From: Torymus aiolomorphi
Taxonomy: Eukaryota; Arthropoda; Insecta; Hymenoptera; Torymidae
Direction of reading: 5' to 3'
DNA: 64,000 nt
Assembly: GCA_036365515.1 (NCBI GenBank)
Contig: CM070874.1
Location: 213,394,942-213,458,941 of the forward strand
The notes beneath the pieces were generated by a model that ran no database searches, was not told where the DNA came from, and worked only from the letters and a program-made list of their open reading frames with translations. Below are positions 12,432-20,770 of the stretch, piece by piece. Position numbers and translations under genes: made by a program. Each line of letters begins with the position of its first letter. Position 1 is the stretch's first letter.

Positions 12432-13374
12432 TTTATCAACACAAATAGATAAGTATGTACATAATAAATATTGTATATGAAACAAAGTCCAACCAAGAAA
12501 GTTTTTGTCATCTAATTTATGGACACGTAATAATAGATTACATGGTTGAAATGGTATGATAAAAACATATAAATTTGTAGATCCCAGTGCAAAAACTGCA
12601 TATCTTATTAGGTTTCTACATCCTTTTTATCTCATCTTATCAGATATTTTCATCCGGATAATTATTACATGCAGTTTTAAGAAGGTGTGAAATGTGTTAA
12701 AAAGAGGGCTTTTTGTCGAATGTTAAAAAAATTTTAAATACCAGAAGGCTTATTGTACAAGCCAAATATTATTGAAAAAGATATTTTATGTTTTGTTAGA
12801 TGTCCTAACAAAATTAAGTTAATTGATCCATTAAATAAGATGTATGAATAATGTTATGTCTCTAAATCAACCACACAGACAAAAATGCTAATTATTGGTT
12901 TTTCTTGGTATTTAAAAAAATCATAACTTTTTTCCCATCGCTTGGCCAATATTGGCCAAAAAAGCATTTTGAAGGTTTCGAAGAGAAAAATTGAAGACAA
13001 ATTTGTCAAACAAAAAATTTTAAGGCACACTCTCAATATTCTTCGATGAAAGCTGCTCTTAAATCAGCCAATCAGAGGCTTTCGAAAAGGGTCATAAAAT
13101 AAATACTGACACATTCTAGAGAAAAAATGCAAACTTTTTCCCAATCAATGTTCTATACAAAAAATTTCAAATTTTTGAGTAAAAAAAATTATTAAAGTTG
13201 AATTTCAACCAAAAAATTGAAAAAATTTGAATTTTGAATGTTCTATAACTGGCTTATTTTTTAAAATTTCGGGCTAAAACTCTAGGAACATTATTTTTTC
13301 ATGAAATACTAAAAGTAAACGAGTTTTTAGCGATTTTGAAATTTTTGACTGCTCACTTCCCATGAAATATCCCA
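12432..13374. repeat. Right terminal inverted repeat of the 6.3-kb transposon
   Basis: This is the reverse complement of 7110-8051, with scattered substitutions and small indels. The outer end is CTTCCCATGAAATATCCC, followed at once by a short TA tract. An open frame of 60 codons on the minus strand here is incidental. Confidence 0.9.
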
Positions 13375-13534
13375 TATATATATATATATTATTCAAAATG
13401 TGCATCTCTTGTGAAGTGCATGCTTTGCCTACGCTTGAAGAGCGCCGGAATTCCGGGAGGCTCTTTGCAAAAATCGCTAGCTTCAGGCTCGTGCAATTAT
13501 CTCGTGGTAGCGCTGAAGTAAAACCTAACCAAGC
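13375..13534. other. Flank with inverted match to 6845-6945
   Basis: After a TA tract, about 13447-13525 matches the reverse complement of 6845-6945 (GGCTCTTTG, GGCTTCAGGCTC, GCGCTGAA). It is either an inverted flank copy or an outer remnant of the same structure. The 84-codon frame that crosses it has no recognisable product. Confidence 0.45.
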
Positions 13535-13813
13535 CGTTGCCAGGTGTTTTGACTTTGGAGATCAAATTTTTTACTTTTTCCTAAACATAATTTTTTGTTG
13601 TCAAATCAATATTTAGGGAAATTTTAAAAATAAATCCTGGTAAAGTCTTTAAAAGTACAGCCGGTTGTTAACACATGTAGTGTATAATTACGTAGAGGAC
13701 GATACGAAGACATCTAACAATGACAATCCCCTCCAGTACGAACAGTTAATTTTTGTTCTTGATGCTATGGCAAATAAAGGTATTTTACCGACATTTTTTA
13801 TACACTTGAGATA
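13535..13813 (-). repeat. Diverged, inverted fragment of the ~648-bp satellite
   Basis: Read on the minus strand, it follows the left-hand satellite monomer: TACACTTGAGATA at 13801-13813, then matches to the CTCCATAACG...TACGTAATTATACACT region and the GATCTCCAAAGTC / CGCCTGGCAA region. Identity is clearly lower than between array monomers, so the scrap is older or independently decayed. Confidence 0.7.
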
Positions 13814-13830
13814 TGTATGGGGCTGAAATC

Positions 13831-14599
13831 AGCTCCTAGAAGTTGGCACCCCATATAAAAAACCATCAAATATTATTATATGGTTCGATTGCGCTTAAAA
13901 AATCATAAATAAAAATGCAAAGTAGACGTTTGCGCGTGTTTTTGTTTTTTAGATATTAAAAAAAAAGCATTCGGATGCTAGAAAAAATAAAAAATTTTAA
14001 TTTTATCATAGAAAAATGAACAATGAGGCGATTGTTTCACTGGTAATCGATAGTTTTCAACACGCGCAAACAGCACCCGTAATTAGCTCAGCAATAGACC
14101 TAATATTTATATAATTATCAAATCGGTACTTTTAAAAGAGATATAGTCTCTTTTATCAGAGTCTACACAACATGACTAAAAAAATAATATCCCTCTCTGC
14201 GTGGATAGTATTAAAGAGTCGGTAACAAGAGGAATATTATTTGTTTAGTCAAGAACCGCAGGGTCTATCTCTCAATTTACGCGCATGCGCATGATCAAAT
14301 ACGTGAGTACGAGACAATGCGTGGTTGAGAATTTAAAACTTTTTTTATTGCATAAATAATCGGCCTATGATAAAACTAATTACGGGTGCTGTTTGCGCGT
14401 GTTGAAAACTATCAGTTACCATTGAAACAATTGTCGTATTATCAATTTTTCTATGATAAAATTAAAACTTTTAATTTTTCTAGCACCCGAACGTTTTCTT
14501 TTTCATGACTTAAAAAACGAAAACACGCGCAAACGTCTACTTTGCATTTTTATTTATCATTTTTTACGCGCAATCGAATATTACCAACTTCTAGGAGCT
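13831..14599. mobile_element. Mutator-style foldback element with 9-bp target site duplication
   Basis: The termini AGCTCCTAGAAGTTGG (13831) and CCAACTTCTAGGAGCT (ending 14599) are perfect inverses. The inverted arms continue inward for ~240 bp (GCAAAGTAGACGTTTGCGCG, AACACGCGCAAACAGCACCC). It is flanked on both sides by GCTGAAATC (13822-13830 and 14600-14608), a perfect 9-bp direct repeat typical of Mutator-like elements. There is no transposase inside, so it is non-autonomous. Confidence 0.85.
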
Positions 14600-15010
14600 G
14601 CTGAAATCACATGGTACGGCACACAGTGGGAAAAAATGGACAAAATTCTTGTGACAGCTCAGTTTTTGACGAATCTTGATAATTTTTATTTTTAAATACT
14701 CTTAATCTTCTAGAGAATAATGTGTCACTGCGAAAATTACGATAATATTGCCCAAAAATAAATAGCGGCGATAATATATTTTTAACGGAAAAATTCTAAC
14801 TCTATCATTATTCGCTCGTCAACCCCCACTTTCGAGTTGTTTTCTAAGTAATGTTTTTAAAAGTTTATGGTTCTGCATCAGGTTCTGCCTCAAAATAAAT
14901 GCAAATTATACATATTTTTTTTAATATTATAGCCTCATTTTACTTGAGTTTGCGGTTTGTAGGTTTGTGTTTTATGGGTTTTATAGGTTTGCAGGTTTGG
15001 AGTTTGTGGG

Positions 15011-15470
15011 TTGGGAGTTTGTGGGTTTGGAGTTTGTGGGTTCTGGGTTCATAGGTTTAGGGTTTATGGGTTTAGGGTTTATGGGTTTAGGGTTTATGGG
15101 TTTAGGATTTATGGGTTTAGGGTTTGTGGGGTTAGGGTTTATGAGTTTAGGGTTTATGGGTTTGGGGTTTACGGGTTTAGGGTTTATGGGTTTAGGGTTT
15201 ATGGGTTTAGGGTTTATGGGTTTAGGGTTTATGGGTTTAGGGTTTATGGGTTTAGGGTTTATGGGTTTAGGGTTTATGGGTTTAGGGTTTATGGGTTTAG
15301 GGTTTATGGGTTCATGGTTTATGGGTTTAGGGTTTATGGGTTTATGGGTTTAGGGTTTATGGGTTTAGGGTTTATGGGTTTAGGGTTTATGGGTTTATGG
15401 TTTATGGGTTTAGGGTTTATGGGTTTAGGGTTTATGGGTTTAGGGTTTATGGGTTTAGGGTTTATGGGTT
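15011..15470. repeat. 15-bp minisatellite GGGTTTAGGGTTTAT, ~30 copies
   Basis: The unit is a 7-mer GGGTTTA joined to an 8-mer GGGTTTAT, with variants at both ends. Because 15 is a multiple of three, several frames stay open on both strands and give repetitive frames (MGLGF, YGFRV, KPINP repeats). These are artefacts of the period and not genes. It resembles the TTTAGGG telomere word but is interstitial and of mixed unit length. Confidence 0.9.
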
Positions 15471-15730
15471 TTGTGGGCTTGGCTTTGTTGAGTTTAAGAT
15501 TTATGTATTTATGTTTATCATTTATCAAGTAATTTATGTCTTTAGTCTACATTGCATGTATAAATATCGTTATAAGGTCCGTACCTAACCTCAAAATTTT
15601 TATGAATACAAAAACATGATTTTCGCAGTGAGAGGTTGTTCTGTAGTATCCTCTGAATACGTATACCAATTTTGGTGAAGTTTCGTTGAGAATTGAGTTG
15701 TCACAAGAATTTTGTCCATTTTTTCCCACT

Positions 15731-15861
15731 GTGCGGCATAGAGCTGTGGCGTAGAGGATGCGACATGGAGGCAGCCAATCAGAGCTATTTTTGCATTTGG
15801 AGAATAGCTCTGATTGGCTGTCTCCATGACGCATCTTCTATGCCGCAGCTCTATGCCGCAC
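15731..15861. repeat. Near-perfect palindrome, ~57-bp arms
   Basis: The arm GTGCGGCATAGAGCTGTGGC onward (15731-15788) is mirrored by 15805-15861 (ending GCAGCTCTATGCCGCAC), with a ~16-bp loop. It contains GCCAATCAGAGCTA and its inverse. It is part of the right end of the element ending near 15874. Confidence 0.85.
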
Positions 15862-15874
15862 CACGTAATTCAGC

Positions 15875-16109
15875 CTGATACGTATGGTCTTTCTTTTCTT
15901 CTTTTTCTCTTATTTTCTTTTAGGCAGCATCCACGTAACACCATACCTTCCACATAACACATAACATCATGCTTTCCGCCCCGCGCATCGGGTCTGAAGG
16001 CATTGACATGAGAAAAGGAACATAGAGGTACAAAAACGTAGATAAACGAATCAATGTTCCTCGGTGACCGGTGTTCCTTTTATTCCTTTATTCGTGCAAC
16101 ATCCCTTGC
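15875..16109. mobile_element. Intergenic DNA with GAGGAACA-family fragment (16012-16105)
   Basis: A pyrimidine-rich stretch comes first. From about 16012 there are GGAACATAGAGG, TGTTCCTCGG, and the end-like TTATTCCTTTATTCGTGCAAC, which matches the right end of the foldback at 9121-9317. It looks like a truncated copy. Confidence 0.55.
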
Positions 16110-16127
16110 AGCCTGTCTTCATAGGCG

Positions 16128-16158
<31 letters not shown>

Positions 16159-16355
16159 GATGGAAAAAATGTTGTTGTCCAATATCTACTGAATTTGTAG
16201 TCCGTGGTTGAAGGAGAACACACCTTCTCTCTAATTTTTATACTCGTCTGCATCAGGCAAGCTAGGTTTTGACACCCGCTTAGAGAGAAGGTGTGTTCTT
16301 CTTCAACCACGGACTACAAATTCAGTAGATATCGGACAACAAAATTTTTTCCATC

Positions 16356-16386
<31 letters not shown>

Positions 16387-16403
16387 CGCCTATGAAGACA
16401 GGC
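16110..16403. mobile_element. Palindromic MITE, 294 bp
   Basis: The termini GCCTGTCTTCATAGGCGAAT and its inverse (ATTCGCCTATGAAGACAGGC) enclose arms of ~125 bp that pair almost perfectly (GTAGTCCGTGGTTGAAG, GAGAGAAGGTGTGTTC). The loop of ~40 bp lies around 16237-16280. No coding sequence and no clear target duplication. Confidence 0.85.
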
Positions 16404-17439
16404 CGTTATATCAGTTCCTGTTCTTTTACTTTTTTCTTTTTGCGTGTAGCGCCCTTAATGGGCTTAACGGGCCTTAGACTATATAGCCTGTGGCAGACTC
16501 AAGGGAAAGAATACAGCGCTATTTATTAATTTATTATAATTATTATAATATTATACAAATTAATATTATACAAATTTCAGAGTCAAATACGTAAGTTATA
16601 CATATACTTCTTTTTATCTCTCAGTGAAAATTCAATAAACCCTAAAAATTATTAAGCCATTTAGCACCTAATTTTTTATGCAATGCAGTACATATAAGTA
16701 TAAATACTGACTAACTTAGAAACTAAATAACTAAATACTAAATATTTACTAAATATTTGCTATATATATAAATTACATCATAGAAATTAGTTACCCGGTA
16801 TACTGCCATAAATCTCTAATATGACCCTGTTCAATGAGGATCAATTTCTTCATGACAAGCTTTAATTTAGTTTGCTTTAATACTTTTAATAAAAAATGTT
16901 TCTCAGAATGAAGCTCAAAGCTGAACCAAAGTTACGCTGGCAGTTAAAGTTGTGATTGTATTGAAAAATACTGATTTCGATCTATATAAATTGATAATTC
17001 AAGTAATTCAAGATAATTTACAATTTAATAAGAAAATACAGAATTTATGATACTTACCTGTCACCCTGTACTACCCTGGCCGAAAGTACCACTTTCGCTT
17101 CTGGCTCAAAATCGCGAATCTGGTATTTTCAGTCCAGGTATGGTGAAAAATAGTATACTCACCACGGGAGGAAAATGGGCTAGCTCACAGCTCGTGTTTG
17201 CGACCTTTGCCTTTGGCTTGGTTGGCAATTTACACAAACTGTGGACTATCCAAGTTCTTTCCTCCCTAGATAAGTAATATATGAATTGCACAATATTTAG
17301 TAGAATGTATTATTCTTTTAAAAAATTTGAAGATTTATGTATTTTAAGATTAATGTAATTTACGATTTTTAGCATAGCAGCAATACAAATACTGAGAGCA
17401 CTATGTCTCTTTGTATCAATGGGGTAGTCGTTCTCTTAT
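16404..17439. other. AT-rich DNA with a dispersed repeat at ~17075-17275
   Basis: No gene is supported. About 17075-17275 shares words with 26115-26225: TACCCTGG, CGAAAGT, ACTTTCGCTTC, GGCAATTTACAC, TTTCCTCCCTAG. The two copies mark a dispersed repeat of unknown class. A 76-codon frame across it has no recognisable product. Confidence 0.5.
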
Positions 17440-18380
17440 TTAGAGATCGACATCTGGCGTATAAATATAAGCATGCATTTATTTATTATCATAATAATGC
17501 ATTGTTTATCATTGTAGTATAGGGCCTATAAATATAACCATGCATTAGTTATTATCATATTTATATTTATGATAATTATAATAAACATTATTTATGATTA
17601 TATCTAACCATAACCTGCAGCCTCATGATGGATTTTTATTTTTGAGGGCATATATTGTTTAATTTGTCATTTCCAACTGATGCTTTTTACACTTACCAAA
17701 TCTCATACCAATATTTAAAAATCATAAATGATTGTATTATTTTGCATTTGCAAAATAAATTTTTGTTACTTTTTATATTGTTTCCGACTATTGCTATTTA
17801 GATAAAAGCAAATGCAAATAGTACAATAATTTATGATTTTTTAAATATTGGTATGAGATTTGGTAAATATAAATAGCATCAGTTGGAAATGACATAAATT
17901 ATTATGATGAGAAATTGCTAAAATACTAAAACAAAACAGCTTATAGAAAATAGAAGGAATAAATTTCTAATAGAGAAACAAGCTACATTACGAATTTTCG
18001 AAAAGGACTTTTATATCGCAATGCCTATATGTTAAATGATGGAGATATATGTGGAGCCTAGAGAAACAGCGCTATCAGTCTTTTAGATGTCTGGCGTATA
18101 AAAATAAGAATTGAAATTGGTAAAGTATTAAAACAATGTTGGTTATTATTTATGTTAATGTGTAACCACAACCTGAAGCCTCAACGACATGATGGATTTT
18201 TACTTTTGAGGGCTTATATTATTTAATTTATATGTCATTTTCAACTGATGCTTTTTACATTTATCAAATCTCATACAATATTTAAATAAATGATTGTATT
18301 ATTTTGAATTTGCAAAATAAATCTCTACTCCTTTTTTATATTTTTTCCGACTAATGCTATTTAGATAAATGCATATTCGT
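17440..18380. repeat. Two diverged direct copies of a ~300-400 bp repeat, first copy with an inverted arm
   Basis: Copies at about 17440-17830 and 18080-18375 share CTGGCGTATAAA, GATGGATTTTTA, TTTTGAGGGC, CAACTGATGCTTTTTACA and CCGACTA. Within the first, about 17660-17760 is repeated in inverse at 17808-17905 (ATTGGTATGAGATTTGGTAA), giving a hairpin. Confidence 0.65.
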
Positions 18381-18479
18381 ATAGTAGGTTTTTGTATGCA
18401 AAAAGTTGTTTTAGTTTTAGTGGGTTACTTGCTGGAAAAGTGTTTTTTTCATGCTTACTATTTTTAGAATTCTTGTCTG

Positions 18480-18635
18480 AATGGTTGTAATAGTTATAAA
18501 TTAATATATTAATTAGTATAATTAGTATAATAAATTTTAATAATTTGATGCACTGTGAGTACCTGAGATAACTTAAAAAAAGAATTTTTTTTTCATATAA
18601 AAACTTGTAATAATGATAGTATTACAATAATTAGT
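18480..18635. repeat. Left part of an AT-rich tandem repeat split by the retrotransposon
   Basis: The segment from TTTGATGCACTGTGAG to ATTACAATAATTAGT matches the units downstream of the retrotransposon at 24340-24432 and 24649-24728. It ends exactly at the insertion point. Confidence 0.75.
18621..18635 (+). repeat. Target site duplication, left copy
   Basis: ATTACAATAATTAGT abuts the retrotransposon 5' end. The same 14 bases without the first A follow the poly-A tail at 24049-24062. The ambiguous first A may belong to the tail. Confidence 0.85.
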
Positions 18636-19381
18636 GGCTGTCATAGTCTGTAAAGGGGTAACCCGATACAGGTAAATCCTCAACCTCCACGTCCACGTAC
18701 GTGACAGCTGGAAACGTCTTCTGTCGCGTCAATGCTTCCAACAGCAACGCTACAACAGAAACGGCTGACGGAGGCTCTGGGTCACGGGTTACACCCTTCC
18801 CGTGTGGGGCGCGGAGCCTAAAAAAGGGAACCTCCGAGCTTCATTAAGCGAGAAGGGAAAAAGAGTCAAGAATAGTGGTACCTGACTCTGCTACAGCCAC
18901 TCATCACAAAGAAAGAAACACACAACACCTCTAACACGCAGTACACTGACAGACGAACACGCACGACACTTGCACAGCAGAACCTTTGGACGACGGACTA
19001 CGAGCTTCGCTGTGCTGGCTTGCGGTCCCGCAACCCCGGCCCGCAGAGGGTACACCGGATAAAACCAGTCCGGCCGCCATCGGATAGTGGCCGGAGCGCT
19101 CCTGGGCCGCCGGTAGTGAGGGGCCCGAACCCTGCATTAACCAGCAGGGAGGCTGCCCTGCATAACGGTGTATAATCCCTCTCCCGTATCAGTGCCGGGT
19201 GGTTCCCGGGTGGGACGCTGCTGCGGGGTGTGGGGGGCTCCGACGAGGCCACTGCGGCCTACCGGGGTGGCGGAACTTCCCGGGAGTACGCCGGCGGATG
19301 CCCCTGATCCTAGGCCGAAGGTACTGTGACCAACACAACACAACCCACACGAAGTTAGTTTTCAGGAGAGTAAAAAACAAA

Positions 19382-20757
19382 ATGCAAGACAAAAGTACAG
19401 AAAACGCAGTTAGAGCGCAAACTGCATCGGGTGTCCCGCCCAACACCGAGTACCTGACACCAGGCAACACTCAGGAGATCAGACATAGAACAGCCAGCAC
19501 GTCAAGCTTTTATAGCGCCATCAGCGACGCTAGCACCTCTGGCACGTCGCCTGACGACGTCACAGGCCCCTCCAACTTGGAGCACGAGGTAGACAAAACC
19601 GTAAGCAGCATGCTGGCTGAGATTAAAATAATGGAGAGAGCAACGGAGAAGCAGAAGAACATCTCCAAAGATGTTAAAGAGGGGCTGAAGACGCTCAGGG
19701 CTCTGCTGGCGGTACTCCAAACCGCACGCGAAGAAGCCAAGAGGAAGGCCCGTACAATCAGGCTTCCCAAACGGCGTAGAGGTGCAGGGGACAGTCCAGA
19801 ATCACAGCCTGAGACCCAAAAAACCAAGAAGAAGAAGATTGCCAGCAACATCGAACGCCCCCAAATCCAGGTATCAGACGACAGAGGGGACCTGGTTGAA
19901 ACCCAAGTAGGCACAGGTGAAAATCCCCAAGAAGGCTGGAAAACTATGGAGAACAAAAAGAAGAAAAAGAAGAAAAAAGCAATGGGGGCGCCAGACCGCC
20001 ACTACGTCCAAACTGCAAGGCCTCTAAACAACGGGGCGGCGTAGTGCTAATCGTGCCCAAAGACGGCAAGACCTTCGTGGACGTGGTGCAGACGCTACGT
20101 ACGGTTGACACCTCTGATAACAACCTCCAAATCAGAGGAGTCACAAAGACGAAGGGCGGCGCCGCACTAGTACGCACCAAAGGAGATGGAAGCACTCACG
20201 GAAACCTGAGTGGATGTCTCCTGGAGATGCTAGGCGAACAGGGGACAATCAAGGACACGACCCGAAAAGTGACCCTGGAGATACTGGACCTGGATTGCCT
20301 TACAGATACTGACGAAGTACGAATCGCACTAGACGGAGTACTGAACCCGGGCGCGGATAGACGGGTCTCGGTCCTCGGGCCAAACAGCCGAGGACAGAAG
20401 ATGGCTATCTGCGAGCTCGGAGACCGAGACGCGACACGGCTACTCGAGATGGGACGTATAAAGATAGGGTTTGTCAGCTGCCGAGTGAGGACCCGACTGA
20501 TGGTGCCGAGATGCTACAAGTGTCTCGGCTACGGCCATTACCGTACAAACTGTAAAGGACCGGACAGACGCGACTGCTGTTGGAAGTGTGGAAAAAATGG
20601 ACACAGGGCTGGGGCCTGCACGGGTGCTCCCCTCTGTTTCTTGTGCCCATCACAGGAAGGCGGAGGGGCAGCGCACGTTCCGGGCACGGCGCTCTGCACC
20701 GCATTCAAAACAGCGCTGACGGAGGCAAGAGCGAGACAGAGGACCGTTCGCACTTAA
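19382..20757 (+). pseudogene. ORF1 (Gag-like, zinc knuckles), one frameshift
   Basis: ORF1 proteins of this clade bind the element RNA. The likely start is the ATG at 19382; the same frame is open upstream to 19199 but only from a GTG in what looks like 5' UTR. The first part runs to a stop at 20042-20044. The second part is in another frame and ends at 20757. The frames join sensibly if the switch lies in the A/G-rich lysine tract around 19950-19987, between the last stop of the second frame (~19900) and 20000. The C-terminus has CYKCLGYGHYRTNC, CWKCGKNGHRAGAC and a third CFLC...H...C knuckle (20514-20700). Total length ~458 codons fits the clade. A programmed shift is possible but a mutation is more likely. 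Confidence 0.85.
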
Positions 20758-20770
20758 CAAGACGACGACA

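Larger units (their letters stand above)
7110..13374 (+). mobile_element. Complete DNA transposon with ~940-bp TIRs and an intact spliced gene
   Basis: The element is bounded by inverted repeats that start GGGATATTTCATGGGAAGTG and face each other at 7110-8051 and 12432-13374. The arms look about 95% identical by eye. It is ~6.26 kb long, plus-strand coding, with one four-exon gene (9735-12206). Both outer ends sit directly in TA dinucleotide tracts, so a TA-type target duplication is possible but cannot be separated from the microsatellite. The interior also carries a foldback at 9121-9317 and a duplicated leader at 9331-9720. I cannot place it firmly in a named superfamily. Confidence 0.85.
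13821..15874. mobile_element. Host foldback element split by the 9-bp-TSD insertion
   Basis: The left terminus reads GGCTGAAATC at 13821-13830 and resumes at 14609 as ACATGGTACGGCACACAG. The right end near 15874 is the inverse form, TGCCGCACCACGTAATTCAGCC. Further inside, 14618-14690 and 15745-15670 pair as inverted copies (CAGTGGGAAAAAATGGACAA). It holds the minisatellite and a large palindrome. This reading of one interrupted element is an inference from the matching ends. Confidence 0.55.

Noticed and set aside
15011..15470. Telomere or internal telomere array
   Set aside because: The unit is 15 bp of mixed 7- and 8-mers, inside a foldback element, and does not match insect TTAGG telomeres.
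14967..15532. MGLGF / YGFRV / KPINP repeat proteins
   Set aside because: They are produced by a 15-bp minisatellite that is open in several frames on both strands.
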